A stretch of DNA of 64,000 nt, from positions 1 through 64,000 of the forward strand of contig NZ_WQLB01000014.1 of assembly GCF_009755355.1 (NCBI RefSeq), read 5' to 3'. A model generated the notes under the pieces. It saw only the letters and a program-made list of their open reading frames with translations, ran no database searches and had not been told where the DNA came from. This DNA is from Deinococcus arboris. Lineage in GTDB: Bacteria > Deinococcota > Deinococci > Deinococcales > Deinococcaceae. Below, in pieces: positions 9,982 through 23,021 of this stretch. Positions within the stretch are counted from its first letter, which is position 1; the number at the start of each line of letters is the position of its first letter. Both the position numbers and the translations under genes were made by a program.

Positions 9982-10848
9982 GTGAAGCGTGCTGCCGTCC
10001 TCCTGTTCTCTGTGCTGTGCGCTGCCAGTGTTTCTGCGGGCGCCCTGACCCCACCCCCCCCGTCTCTGGATATTCCAGCCACCCCGCCCGCATGGGTGTC
10101 GCTGGGCGCCCCGGACGCGCCGTCATGGCTTCAGGCGCCGGCCACCTGCGCGGCGCGGCCCTGCTCGCTGGTGGTCGTGTCGCACCCGCGCGGCCAGAGC
10201 GCCGAGCGGCTGCGTGACAGCCCGCAGGTGGGCGTGCTCACCAGCACGCTGCTGCAGGGCGGCTTTGCGGTGCTCCTGAGCAGCGACGGCGGACCCGCCA
10301 CCTGGGGCAGCCCAGCAGCCCTGAGCGAACTGGGGGCCACCCACGCGGCGGCCACGCGCCGCTTTGCCTGGAATGGCCGCACCTTCGCCCTGGGCCTGAG
10401 TATGGGCGGCCTGATGGCGCTGCGCAGCGCCCTGCCTGGCGCGCCCTATCCGGTGAGCGGCCTGGCCCTGATTGACGCCTGGGTGGACCTGGATCAGGCC
10501 TACGGAACGGCCGTAACGCGCCGCACCGAGATTCAGACGGCCTACACAGTCAGCGGCGCCCTGCCAGCGGCCCTGAATCCGCTGGTGGCCGCCCAGACGG
10601 CGCCGCGCCAGCCCCTCCTGACGGTGTTTAGCGAGGAAGACCAGACCGTACCCCACGCCACTAACAGCGCGCGGCTGTTCGAGGTCTTTGGGCGGCACCC
10701 CGACAGTGTGCAACTGCGTGTCAGCGGCGCTCACCTGGGCGGGAACCGCTTTACGCCAGAACTGGGTGCCCACCTGGCGGCCTTCTTTGGACGCCTGGAA
10801 GCCCGAACCCCGGCGCCGACCGAAGTGCCGATGCTGCGCTCCAGGTAA
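9982..10848 (+). CDS. Secreted alpha/beta hydrolase
   Basis: A roughly 288-residue protein beginning with a signal peptide (KRAAVLLFSVLCAASVSAGA) when read from the GTG at 9982; this decides the start over the longer frame. The fold is alpha/beta hydrolase: a nucleophile elbow GLSMGG near residue 136, an Asp in EEDQTVP and a His in SGAHLGG complete a Ser-Asp-His triad. Early family members of this look are dienelactone-hydrolase/esterase-like, but the substrate is unknown. A conserved pair of Cys in CAARPC may form a disulfide. It converges on a second exported protein gene only nine bases away. Confidence 0.8.
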   Translation: MKRAAVLLFSVLCAASVSAGALTPPPPSLDIPATPPAWVSLGAPDAPSWLQAPATCAARPCSLVVVSHPRGQSAERLRDSPQVGVLTSTLLQGGFAVLLSSDGGPATWGSPAALSELGATHAAATRRFAWNGRTFALGLSMGGLMALRSALPGAPYPVSGLALIDAWVDLDQAYGTAVTRRTEIQTAYTVSGALPAALNPLVAAQTAPRQPLLTVFSEEDQTVPHATNSARLFEVFGRHPDSVQLRVSGAHLGGNRFTPELGAHLAAFFGRLEARTPAPTEVPMLRSR

Positions 10849-10857
10849 TCAGGGGCG

Positions 10858-11349
10858 CTACCTCACCCAAAGATTGGCGGTGTTAGACACTATGGCTGGC
10901 AGATCTAACGCCCGACCAGAAGCGGTGTCAATGAGAACGATCTGCACCAACAGCAGGTATTTCCCCGGTGGCAGCCCGGCCTCTCGAATGGGTGACAGCG
11001 GACTCTTGAACGTCTGCCAGGTGCCGCGCGCGGTGTTTACACTCAGCCCTACATCAGCACAGAAAGTCTGTTGGTTGGGGTACATCATCAGCGCCCTGCC
11101 CTGCCGGTCAAAGACGGTGTAGCGCACCTGGCAGATGCCGGTGAGCAAGAACCGGCCTGGGCTTTCCAGGCCTTTGACCTTAACGGTCAGGAGGGAGTCC
11201 TGGGCGCCAGGCTCCACGACACCAGGAATAAACACCTGCACCAGCGCAGGCCGGTTGGCCGTAGTGACCGCCTCCGCCTGACCACCGACCAGCAGCCCGC
11301 CAACCACGCCCATAAGGCTGAGGCGCTTCCAGACAGTCAGGGTTAGCAC
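10858..11349 (-). CDS. Secreted protein, possible Ig-like/BsuPI-type fold
   Basis: About 163 residues from the GTG at 11349, with an N-terminal signal peptide ending near GGQAEA. The mature part is beta-rich; the pattern VRYTVFDRQGRALMMYP...TFC....GTWQTFKS....LPPGKY resembles intracellular-proteinase-inhibitor (BsuPI) and similar beta-sandwich domains, where a polar motif and an 'LPPGKY' strand recur. Two Cys could pair. I cannot assign a function. The longer frame to 11370 uses a TTG; both give the same mature protein. Confidence 0.65.
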   Translation of the reverse strand: MLTLTVWKRLSLMGVVGGLLVGGQAEAVTTANRPALVQVFIPGVVEPGAQDSLLTVKVKGLESPGRFLLTGICQVRYTVFDRQGRALMMYPNQQTFCADVGLSVNTARGTWQTFKSPLSPIREAGLPPGKYLLLVQIVLIDTASGRALDLPAIVSNTANLWVR

Positions 11350-11445
11350 GGCTGCATTCTGCCGCCCCAAGGTGAGGAGACCGGACCAGCACCAAGAGCA
11401 GGCGGGCCCCTTTCACGCCGGTGCCCGCCCTCTTCTACTCTTTGT

Positions 11446-12978
<1,533 letters not shown>

Positions 12979-13372
12979 AAGGCCTCCGGTGGGGCGTGGC
13001 CCGCGCCGGGAAGGAAGGCCGTGAAAAGCAGCGGAAGAAGCTGAACCTCAGGCGGCGGCGCGCGTCACAATCTGCGATTCTAACGGATTTTCGCCGCCCA
13101 ACTGAAGCGCGGGTTACGCCGAAGCTGGGAGGCGCAGCGCAGCATGCCCCTCTAGAGAGCCGATTGATACGGCTTACAGCTGTCACGTCCACAAATCAGG
13201 ATTGGTGTGACAACTGTCCGCCCGGAATCCGCCCTGCAAAGCGGCTCTCTTCTGAGGCACCGCTCTTCAAGGCCGCTCGGGATAACCTGCTCACACACGA
13301 TGAGGCTGAGATTGGCCTACAGATACGCCCTTCATCCCATCCAGTACCTGCATGAACGGCCCACCACGGGGT
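12979..13372. other. Intergenic gap, promoter of radical SAM gene
   Basis: Nothing convincing is coded here. The left edge contains the GGAGG ribosome binding site of the leftward radical SAM gene. Composition is slightly more AT-rich around 13070-13100, where its promoter may lie. Confidence 0.4.
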
Positions 13373-13768
13373 CTAACTGGGCGGAGTCACCTGCGGATAG
13401 AGCCAGCGCAGGAAAACGAGGAAAAGGCCAATTACCGTGGCCGTGCTGGTGGTCAGAAAAGCGACGATCACCGTGCTGTCGAGCTTGAACGGACGCCCAC
13501 CCAGCTCCCCCCAGCCGGCCGCCAGCGTCAGCACGATGTCGGCCGCCAGCCACCCCGCCGACAGCAGAAACACGATGGCCCCCACCCCCAGGCGTAGCCA
13601 ACGCTGATCCACAGCCTCGCGGTACCGCAGTTCACGGGTGCGGCGTTCCAATTCGGCCTGGGTGGGCAGGTCGCGCCGCTCGGCTTCCAGGCTGTGCTGC
13701 ACGGTGCGCGCAATGGTGGTGGCCGCTGGGCTCGGCGCGGAGTCAGTGGGCGGCGCAGGGTCGGTCAC
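13373..13768 (-). CDS. Two-helix membrane protein, candidate Panacea-linked toxin
   Basis: A 131-residue protein: a Pro/Ala-rich start, a charged helical segment (about 25-58, rich in Glu and Arg), then two hydrophobic helices (about 59-83 and 98-122, the second reading VIVAFLTTSTATVIGLFLVFLRWLYP) and a short tail. The GTG start lies ten bases after the stop of the Panacea gene, so the two are cotranscribed and probably coupled. Panacea (DUF4065/SocA-like) proteins are known antitoxins for many unrelated toxins, including small membrane-disrupting ones, so a toxin role is a reasonable inference. Nothing in the sequence proves toxicity; it could also be a harmless conserved partner. Confidence 0.7.
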   Translation of the reverse strand: MTDPAPPTDSAPSPAATTIARTVQHSLEAERRDLPTQAELERRTRELRYREAVDQRWLRLGVGAIVFLLSAGWLAADIVLTLAAGWGELGGRPFKLDSTVIVAFLTTSTATVIGLFLVFLRWLYPQVTPPS

Positions 13769-13778
13769 AGGGCAGGGT

Positions 13779-14267
13779 TCAGGCGCTGCGGGCCAGGGCC
13801 GTGTAGTACTCGCGCGTGACCTGATCAGGAATCAGGTCGGTGGGCTGGCCGTACACCTGAGACCACGGGCTACCGCTGCGGTGCGTCAGGCGAGAAAGTT
13901 CCAGACCGTCCATGCGGCCATACGCCTCCCAGACGCTACGAATCACGTCGCTGGCTTCGGGGTCGCCGCCCAGGTCTGGCTCGCCCGGCGCCACGGGCAG
14001 CGCCTCCTCAATGGGCCGGGTGCCGCGTTCGCCCCACAGCTGCCACAGCCGCCGCACCACCGGCCCACCCCGCCACGCATGCACCGTGTTGTACATGAGG
14101 GGCCGGCCCAGCAGCGCCAGGGTAAACCCGTGGGCGATAAAGACCAGCTTGTGTACCTGCATCTGGGTCAGGGCGCGGCCCTCCTGACGGGCCAGACTCA
14201 GAAAGGCGTTCGCCACCACCTCGGCGGCGTACCCGGTGCGCTGCGGATTGTCGATGGCGATGGTCAT
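13779..14267 (-). CDS. Panacea (DUF4065, SocA-like) domain protein
   Basis: A 162-residue protein spanning one Panacea domain. The signature start VVANAFLSLARQEGRALTQMQVHKLVFIAHGFTLAL (read in short pieces: ANAFL, LTQMQVHKLVFIAHG) and the central HAWRGGPVVRRLW motif are typical of the family annotated as SocA-like antitoxin or phage-associated DUF4065. Experimentally, Panacea proteins neutralise diverse toxins encoded next to them. A GGGAGGG ribosome binding site precedes the ATG. The next gene, ten bases downstream, encodes a small membrane protein, which makes a bicistronic toxin-antitoxin module likely. Confidence 0.85.
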   Translation of the reverse strand: MTIAIDNPQRTGYAAEVVANAFLSLARQEGRALTQMQVHKLVFIAHGFTLALLGRPLMYNTVHAWRGGPVVRRLWQLWGERGTRPIEEALPVAPGEPDLGGDPEASDVIRSVWEAYGRMDGLELSRLTHRSGSPWSQVYGQPTDLIPDQVTREYYTALARSA

Positions 14268-14424
14268 GGCCTGGGCCCTCCCTTCTGTCCTCAGCGTAAC
14301 ACAGCCGCTGCTGGCACGGCCGTTCTGGCTTTCTCTGAATCTCCAATTTCAGCCTTGGAAGGACGTACTCTTTGCCCTGTGTAGAGAAAGCCGTGGTCGC
14401 AAATCACTAGAGGCCGTGCCCAGC

Positions 14425-15183
14425 TTAGTCCAGGCGGCCCAGGTAGGCGTACGTGCGGTAGATCAGTGTGACCTCGCCAGCCTGCGCGTGTGCATCAAAG
14501 GCCGCGTCCAGGGCCGCCGTCAGGGCTGGAAAGTCAGGCGAGTCAGGGGCCGGCAGATAACTGACGCTGCCGGCCAGCGCGTGCAGGCGCTCCCGGGTCA
14601 GCGCATGGGCCTGCTCGAACACCTGGGTGTCAAAGCCGCCGGGCAGCAGCGCGGGCAGCCGGTCCTCGGGGACGCGGTTAGCGGTGTCGGGGGTGCCCGC
14701 CGCCAGAAAGGGGCGCACCACCGCGCCGTAGGCCGGGTTAAAGCCCTCTTCCAGCCCGCGCCAGTCATTCCAGACCAGCAGCACCTGCCCACCGGGCCGC
14801 AGCACACGCCGCCACTCCTGCACTGTCGGCACCGGGTCAAACCAGTGTGCGGCCTGGGCAGCCGTGATGAGTGCTACCGAGGCATCCGGTAGTCCCATCG
14901 CCTCGGAGGTACCGGCCTGCACGCGCAGGCGGCCCTCGGTCACCGCGTCCTCCAGGCTGGTCTGCAAGACAGCGCGCATCCCCGCGTTGGGTTCAATGGC
15001 CGTCACCGTGGCCCCGCCGGCCAAGAGCACGCGGGTAAACAGACCCGTACCGGCACCCAGGTCGGCCACCGGGCGGCGCAACAGGCCTGTGCCCCGCAGC
15101 CAGGCCCCCAGAGCCGCCGGGTAACCGGGGCGGCCCTGGGCGTAGGCGGCGGCGCGGCCATCGAAGCGGTCAGCGTGGCTCAT
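14425..15183 (-). CDS. Class I SAM-dependent methyltransferase
   Basis: A 252-residue methyltransferase of the Methyltransf_11 type. It begins SHADRFDGRAAAYAQGRPGYP, a start common in the group that acts on small molecules, then the SAM-binding motif I VADLGAGTGLFTRVL (about 38-52), an acidic residue after strand 2 (AIEPN), and the later ALITAAQAAHWFDP and LRPGGQVLLVWND motifs. The longest frame reaches 15537 but overlaps another gene; the ATG at 15183 overlaps the stop of the upstream membrane protein by four bases and is the better start. The substrate is unknown. Confidence 0.88.
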   Translation of the reverse strand: MSHADRFDGRAAAYAQGRPGYPAALGAWLRGTGLLRRPVADLGAGTGLFTRVLLAGGATVTAIEPNAGMRAVLQTSLEDAVTEGRLRVQAGTSEAMGLPDASVALITAAQAAHWFDPVPTVQEWRRVLRPGGQVLLVWNDWRGLEEGFNPAYGAVVRPFLAAGTPDTANRVPEDRLPALLPGGFDTQVFEQAHALTRERLHALAGSVSYLPAPDSPDFPALTAALDAAFDAHAQAGEVTLIYRTYAYLGRLD

Positions 15184-15521
15184 GCGGAGGTCTCTGGCAC
15201 GCGCGCAGCGGGGACAGACGCCGGGGCCACAGTGACCGCAGTCGGCGGCGGAGAGGGCCGGGTGACAGGGGCCACCCCCCGGCGCGCCGCAGGCAAGCGA
15301 CCTGCCGGGCGCCACGCACTCGCCACGAAAAACACCAGGCCGGACAGCCCTCCGGCCACCAGCAGAAACCATAACAGGCGCCCCAGCACCCCCGCCGTGC
15401 CCACGATAAAGGCACCCAGGCCGGTCAGCAGTTGCCCCACCAACCACACGGCCGCCAGCGCCGTGACCGCCAGCAGCACCACCCCCGCCAGGGCCAGCAG
15501 CAGGCGGGTCACGCCGCGCAC
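15180..15521 (-). CDS. Two-helix membrane protein with proline-rich tail
   Basis: A 113-residue protein with two hydrophobic helices (about 5-34 and 38-68) and a Pro/Ala/Val-rich cytosolic or extracellular tail. It is translated from a GTG and its stop overlaps the methyltransferase ATG (ATGA), so both are probably made from one message. No family is recognised and no catalytic residues are visible. Confidence 0.6.
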   Translation of the reverse strand: MRGVTRLLLALAGVVLLAVTALAAVWLVGQLLTGLGAFIVGTAGVLGRLLWFLLVAGGLSGLVFFVASAWRPAGRLPAARRGVAPVTRPSPPPTAVTVAPASVPAARVPETSA

Positions 15522-15656
15522 CCAGCCTGGGTGGCAAGAGGGGGGCAGGTCATGGGGCGCAGTCTAGCAGCGGGCCGCCCCTGCCTGACGGCCTGCACCG
15601 CTGCTTGCCGGCCAGTGACACCTCTGGCCGCTGGCCCTGCTTTACCCTGAACAGCT

Positions 15657-17201
15657 GTGAAGACGCTGGAAACCGAACTCTTGGTGGTGGGCGGCGGGGT
15701 GGCAGGGGCCTACGCCGCGCTGACAGCCCGCAGTTACGGTGCCGACGTGCTGCTGGCCTGCAAGGGCGCGCTGGTGGGCGGCTCGACCCGGTGGGCGCAG
15801 GGCGGTATTGCGGCGCCCCTGGGCCTGTACGACGAGGCCGCGCACGCCGCTGACACCATGACCGCCGGACGCGGCCTGTGCGAGCCGGAGACTGTCACGA
15901 CCTTCGTCAAAGAGGCTCAGGCCCATGTGGACACCCTGCGTGACCTGGGTGTGAGCTTTTCGCCGCACCGCACGCTGGAAGGGGGGCACAGCCGCCCCCG
16001 CATCCGGCACACGGGCGACGCCACTGGCCACGCGGTTAGCCTGGCGCTCAGTCAGGCGCTGCGCGCTGGCCACGGCCCCGCCCTGAATCTCCAAGAAGGC
16101 GCCTTTGTGCAGAGCTTGCGGCAGGCGGGCGGCCGCGTCGTCGGCGCCGACCTGCTGACGCCACAGGGGCCGCTGCGCGTCCGGGCCGGCGCCGTGCTGC
16201 TGGCCACTGGCGGCTTTGGGCGCCTGTTCGGCGTGACCACGGCCCCGCCCGAAGGCACTGGCGACGGCCTGGGGCTGGCCTGGGCGGTCGGCGCGGCGCT
16301 GCGCGACCTGGAATTCGTGCAGTTTCACCCGACCGCCGTGGTGCGCGGCGACGAGGCCCGGCTGGTCACCGAGGCAGCGCGCGGCGAGGGCGGTCATCTG
16401 CTCAGTGCTTCCGGCGAGCGCTTTATGGCCCGCTATGACGAGGCGCTGGAACTGGCCCCGCGCGACGTGGTGGCCCGCGCCATCGCCGCCGAGCGCGCCG
16501 CGACGGGCGCCGTCTTCCTGGACCTGCGCCACCTGGGTGAGGCCTTTGTCCACGCGCGCTTTCCCACCGTCACGGGGGCGCTGCGGCCCTGGGGGCTGGA
16601 TCTGGGCCGCGACCTCATTCCGGTGCAGCCCGCCGTGCATTACACGATGGGCGGCGTCCTGACCGACGTGCAGGGCCGCGCCAGCGTGCCGGGGCTGTAT
16701 GCGGCGGGTGAAGTGGCTTCCAGCGGTCTGCACGGCGCCAACCGGCTGGCCAGCAACAGCCTCTCGGAGGGACTGGTGTTTGGCGCGCGCGCGGCCAGAG
16801 CGGCCCTGGCCGAACTGAAAACCCCGCACACCGAGGGAGAGGCTCCAGCCATGCCCACTGTCAACCCCTCGGCTTTGCCCCGCCTGCGCGCCGTGATGGA
16901 CTCGGCCGCCGGCCTGCACCGCACCGCGCCGGGCCTGCAGCGGGCGCTGGACGCCTGGGGCTGGCCGGCCAGCCCCGAAACCACCCGCGCCAGTCTGGAG
17001 GCTGGTCACCTGGCGACCATCGGGGGCCTGCTGCTGCGCTCGGCCCTGGCCCGCCAGGAGTCGCGCGGCGGGCACCACCGCAGCGACTTCCCAGCCGAAG
17101 GACCCCCGCAGCACACGGTGGCGCAGCGCCGCCCTGACGGCTCGGTCAGCCTTGTACCGGTCCCGGTGCAAGCCACCGTCCTGGTGGGCCAGCAACCGTG
17201 A
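15657..17201 (+). CDS. nadB: L-aspartate oxidase
   Basis: FAD flavoprotein that oxidises L-aspartate to iminoaspartate, the first step of de novo NAD synthesis. The 514 residues include the N-terminal dinucleotide motif GGGVAGAYAALTA, the flavin-contacting STRWAQGGIAA, the active-site region EGGHSRPRIRHTGDATGH, EFVQFHPT, and the C-terminal GLYAAGEVASSGLHGANRLASNSLSEGLVFG block. The start is GTG, with TACCCT eight bases upstream, suggesting a leaderless operon message. It is followed by nadC and nadA; NadB and NadA together make quinolinate. Confidence 0.96.
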   Translation: MKTLETELLVVGGGVAGAYAALTARSYGADVLLACKGALVGGSTRWAQGGIAAPLGLYDEAAHAADTMTAGRGLCEPETVTTFVKEAQAHVDTLRDLGVSFSPHRTLEGGHSRPRIRHTGDATGHAVSLALSQALRAGHGPALNLQEGAFVQSLRQAGGRVVGADLLTPQGPLRVRAGAVLLATGGFGRLFGVTTAPPEGTGDGLGLAWAVGAALRDLEFVQFHPTAVVRGDEARLVTEAARGEGGHLLSASGERFMARYDEALELAPRDVVARAIAAERAATGAVFLDLRHLGEAFVHARFPTVTGALRPWGLDLGRDLIPVQPAVHYTMGGVLTDVQGRASVPGLYAAGEVASSGLHGANRLASNSLSEGLVFGARAARAALAELKTPHTEGEAPAMPTVNPSALPRLRAVMDSAAGLHRTAPGLQRALDAWGWPASPETTRASLEAGHLATIGGLLLRSALARQESRGGHHRSDFPAEGPPQHTVAQRRPDGSVSLVPVPVQATVLVGQQP

Positions 17202-17298
17202 CCCAGCGGCCGCCGTTCCCAAGTTCTGAACAGGCGCCGAACAAATGCGCTAGGGTTCAGCGCGTGATTTCCCGCACAAACTTTGCCCCTCTGTCCCC

Positions 17299-19166
<1,868 letters not shown>

Positions 19167-19237
19167 AAGGCTGAAGAGGCAGAAAGGCAACCTGGACGTG
19201 CCGACTGCGCTGCCTGGTCTGGCCTGATCTCACCACC

Positions 19238-19294
19238 CAGAGCGGTTGGGTGCTTCTCCCTCAACCGCTTTGAGACGAACGAAGTGAGTGTCCA
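19238..19294 (-). repeat. Dispersed intergenic repeat, family B copy 2
   Basis: On the minus strand this reads GACACTCACTTCGTTCG followed by an AAGCGGTTGAGG arm and, after a short loop, an inverse CCCAACCGCTCT arm, so it can fold into a hairpin. The first 17 bases match 9580-9596 of copy 1. Confidence 0.5.
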
Positions 19295-19414
19295 CGGCAG
19301 ACAGGAACCCAGGGGCGTTGTTGGCCCTAGGATGGAACTGGCAGCCGCTGTGGAACACGTGTTGCTCCTCTTCTACTTGAACTGCTCTGGGCAACAAGAT
19401 CATAGACAGCCGTG

Positions 19415-19732
19415 CTAGTCCTCGGCCTCCTGCCTGGGCATTTGCAGAGCAGGCCACCCCACCACCAGTAAGCCGATACCCAGCAGCACCAGCAGCGCGC
19501 CGGGCAACAGCAACAACATCAGCGTTTCTGTTCCGCCAAACAACGCTCCAAAGACGCGAATGACCGACACACTGGTTTCGAAGTCAGCGGCCTGCTGGCC
19601 CAAGTCAGACAGCAGCAAACCCAGGGCACCCACAAAGAGGCCCAGCGCCACCAGAGCAATCCCCGCTGCGAATGCACACATCAGGGCCACCGTAGCGCGC
19701 GGTACAGCGGCCTGTGACCGCACTTGCGGCAA
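19415..19732 (-). CDS. Two-helix membrane protein of unknown function
   Basis: A 105-residue protein with two long hydrophobic helices (about 14-42 and 68-93) joined by a short polar loop, and an acidic C-terminus. No family is recognised. It lies just after the icd terminator, on the same strand as icd but with its own start. The composition is coding-like, and the two-helix layout repeats that of other small genes in this window, without sequence similarity that I can see. Confidence 0.5.
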   Translation of the reverse strand: MPQVRSQAAVPRATVALMCAFAAGIALVALGLFVGALGLLLSDLGQQAADFETSVSVIRVFGALFGGTETLMLLLLPGALLVLLGIGLLVVGWPALQMPRQEAED

Positions 19733-19740
19733 GTGGTCAG

Positions 19741-19774
19741 CAAAAACGGGCGGAGGCTTTGACGCCCCCGCCCG
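19741..19774 (-). terminator. Intrinsic terminator of icd
   Basis: On the minus strand CGGGCGGGGGC pairs with GCCTCCGCCCG (one G-T pair) around a short loop, followed at once by TTTTTG. It starts 20 bases after the icd stop codon. Confidence 0.85.
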
Positions 19775-19793
19775 CTCAATCAGCTTTTCTGGC

Positions 19794-21050
<1,257 letters not shown>

Positions 21051-21385
21051 GTCGGCCCTACTGTACTCCACGCGGCCCAATCCTGACTTTGGTGTCCGTG
21101 TTACCCGAAGGGTTTAGACGCAGTTCAAAAGGTGAGGCTGCTCAGAGGAGAGTGATCCCCTCTCCCGCCAGACGCCGAGAGGTCGTCACGCCACTTTCGG
21201 AGAGACCACCCCACTGGCCACCACGGATACACTCTGTCTTCACTTCGGGGAGTGCCTAAAGGACCTAAAGGAGAATCAGGGAGAACGCTCCAGTTCTCCT
21301 CAAGGGCCGCTCACCTGCCGCCCACCGCCGCGCGGCACTCTGGAAAGACCCATCCGGGAATCCACGCGCAGGAGGACTCTGACCC
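21051..21385. other. Divergent promoter region of icd and LEA-like gene
   Basis: No gene fits here. A hairpin at 21280-21299 (GGAGAAC paired with GTTCTCC) lies about 90 bases before the LEA-like gene and may be part of its leader or a protein site. The LEA-like gene has a good AGGAGG ribosome binding site, so its message has a leader. Confidence 0.45.
21280..21299 (+). promoter_or_regulatory. Hairpin upstream of LEA-like gene
   Basis: Perfect 7-bp inverted repeat GGAGAAC/GTTCTCC with a 6-base loop, no T-tract after it, so it is not a classic terminator. It could be a leader structure or a protein-binding palindrome. Confidence 0.4.
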
Positions 21386-21619
21386 ATGAGTGATAAAAGC
21401 ACCGCAGAGAATATGGTGGACGCCGCCAAGGCCAAAGTGAATGAAGCCGCTGACCGCGCCCGCGAGGCCGGACACAACGTGGCCCACGCCGTGACCGGCG
21501 ACGCCCACCACAAGGCCGAAGCGCTGGAAGACCGCGCCAAAGCGGAACTCCACAACACCCAGGCCCACGCGGAATACAACGAAGGCAAGCGTGAGGCCCA
21601 GGACGGCGACGGTCACTAA
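21386..21619 (+). CDS. Small hydrophilic LEA/CsbD-like stress protein
   Basis: A 77-residue, Ala-, Lys-, Glu- and His-rich, Cys-free protein with no hydrophobic core. Repeating pieces such as VDAAKAKVNEAADRAREAGHN and HHKAEALEDRAKAELHN (read in parts) give 11-residue amphipathic periods as in group 3 LEA and CsbD-like proteins, which are induced by drying or general stress and protect proteins or membranes. This role is an inference by composition. A strong GGAGG site precedes the ATG and a textbook terminator follows, so it is an independent, probably well-expressed gene. Confidence 0.75.
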   Translation: MSDKSTAENMVDAAKAKVNEAADRAREAGHNVAHAVTGDAHHKAEALEDRAKAELHNTQAHAEYNEGKREAQDGDGH

Positions 21620-21637
21620 CGCCTGAGCCTTCCCTAA

Positions 21638-21668
21638 CCAGTGCCCCCCAGCGGGCGCTGGTTTTTTT
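21638..21668 (+). terminator. Intrinsic terminator of LEA-like gene
   Basis: CCAGTGCCC pairs with GGGCGCTGG (one G-T pair) around CCCAGC, followed by seven T residues. It lies 18 bases after the stop codon. Confidence 0.9.
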
Positions 21669-21822
21669 GTGGCCCGGTGCAGTCGGACCGTGGCAGGATG
21701 ACCTCTATGAACCTTCTGGCCGCGGGCCTGCTGGATGACAATGGCCTCCGACAAGCGGCAGAGCGACCGCGCCACCAGTGGCCTGCGCGGCCGCTCGCAG
21801 TAAACGTCCGCAGGGAGAAACC

Positions 21823-22362
21823 ATGAAGCTGCCTGAACAGCTGCCGCCTGGGACAGTCCTGCTGGTGCGGCATGCCAGAGCCGAGGGACAGGCCCCAGAC
21901 GCGGCCTTGACCCCAGACGGTGAGACCGCCGCGCAGAACCTGGCGCGGGCTCTGGCCCACCTGCCGCTGACCCGGATCGTCAGCAGTCCCTGGCGGCGGG
22001 CTGTGCAGACGGCGCAGCCACTGGCCGAGAGGCTGACCCTGACCATCCACACCGACGAGCGCCTGACCGAGCGGGTCCTGACCGGCCAGCCAGTGGGCTG
22101 GTGGAGGGCCAGCCTCCGCTGGAGTTTCCGCGTGCCGGCCCTGCGGTTTCCAGGCGGCGAATCGGGGCGCCGGGCGCGGGCGCGCAGCCTTGCGGCCCTG
22201 GCCGACGCCCGAGACCCGAGCGGCGTGACCGTGGTGGTGACCCACGGGAACCTGATGGCGCTGGCCCTGGGGCTGACCTACGCAGAGTGGGCGGCCCTGA
22301 CGAATCCAGATGTGCGGGTCTGGTCCACGCTCACTTCACCCCAGAGCGGACGCAGGAAGTGA
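21823..22362 (+). CDS. Histidine phosphatase family protein
   Basis: A 179-residue member of the histidine phosphatase (phosphoglycerate mutase-like) superfamily, branch 1. The catalytic LVRHARAEG motif near residues 14-22 holds the phosphorylated His and the first Arg; SSPWRRAVQTA holds the second Arg; the acid/base residue is in TDERLTE, and the second catalytic His is in VVVTHGNLMA. The ATG at 21823 follows GGGAGAAACC, a reasonable ribosome binding site, and is preferred over the upstream 21778. The substrate cannot be told; such proteins act on sugar phosphates, nucleotides or other small phosphoesters. Confidence 0.85.
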   Translation: MKLPEQLPPGTVLLVRHARAEGQAPDAALTPDGETAAQNLARALAHLPLTRIVSSPWRRAVQTAQPLAERLTLTIHTDERLTERVLTGQPVGWWRASLRWSFRVPALRFPGGESGRRARARSLAALADARDPSGVTVVVTHGNLMALALGLTYAEWAALTNPDVRVWSTLTSPQSGRRK

Positions 22363-22451
22363 CGGCCAAGAGCGGCAGCAGAAGTGGACACGAAAGGCGG
22401 GCCGTTTTCCTCAGAGTGGAGCGGCCAGCCGCGGTCAGGCTAGGCTGACGT

Positions 22452-23021
22452 ATGACCCTGCCCGGCTTGGCCACCACCCTCAAAGATGACCGCGCCTGCG
22501 AGATCGTCACGGTAGGCCGCTCTCCCCTAACACCGCTAGTGGCTGCGCTGGTGGATATGCTGACCTACGCCCGGCTGACCACGCTACAGGCCGCAGCCGG
22601 CATGACCCAGGCTGAACTGGACGCGGTACCTCCAGGCCTCACCAATTCGGTGGGCATGCTGCTGGCGCACCTGGCGGCGGTTCACCGGATCTACCAGACC
22701 ATGACCTTTGAGGGCCACGACCCTTACGACGATGAGGCCTTTGCCGCCCACCGCCCTGCCCTGGACCTGGGCGAAGCGGCGCGGCTCAGCGTGCGCGGCC
22801 ACGACCTCGCGTGGTACGAAGCCGACCTGGAGGCGACCCTGACCGACACCCTGCGTCAGCTGGCCACCAGGGACGATGCCTGGCTCTCTGAGCCTGTGCC
22901 CGCCGACCCCCGCATGAACCATCACTGGGCCTGGTTTCATGTCATGGAAGACGAGGTCAGCCACCGGGGCCAGATTCGGCTGATTCGCCGTTTGCTGCGC
23001 GGTCAGGACGCTCAGCCATGA
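22452..23021 (+). CDS. DinB family protein
   Basis: A 189-residue four-helix-bundle protein of the DinB/YfiT type (DUF664-like), metal-binding enzymes that often transfer low-molecular-weight thiols such as bacillithiol or mycothiol. Deinococcus makes bacillithiol, so that is a reasonable guess only. The three His expected to bind metal are in MLLAHLAAVH (about residue 73) and the HHWAWFHVMEDEVSHRGQIRLI block (about 156-177). TAGGCT sits five bases before the ATG. The stop overlaps the start of the next gene, an esterase, by four bases, so the two form an operon. Confidence 0.83.
   Translation: MTLPGLATTLKDDRACEIVTVGRSPLTPLVAALVDMLTYARLTTLQAAAGMTQAELDAVPPGLTNSVGMLLAHLAAVHRIYQTMTFEGHDPYDDEAFAAHRPALDLGEAARLSVRGHDLAWYEADLEATLTDTLRQLATRDDAWLSEPVPADPRMNHHWAWFHVMEDEVSHRGQIRLIRRLLRGQDAQP

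Noticed and set aside
11401..11429. GGCGGGC/GCCCGCC hairpin after the radical SAM gene
   Set aside because: It may be a terminator but lacks a T-tract in the right direction, so I did not list it as a feature.
15642..17222. A 526-residue open frame on the minus strand opposite nadB
   Set aside because: It is antisense to a gene with clear family motifs, has the composition of a shadow frame and no recognisable domain.
21699..21826. Small frame after the LEA-like gene terminator
   Set aside because: Overlaps the ribosome binding region of the phosphatase gene and lacks a supported start; only short similarity to 29735-29780.
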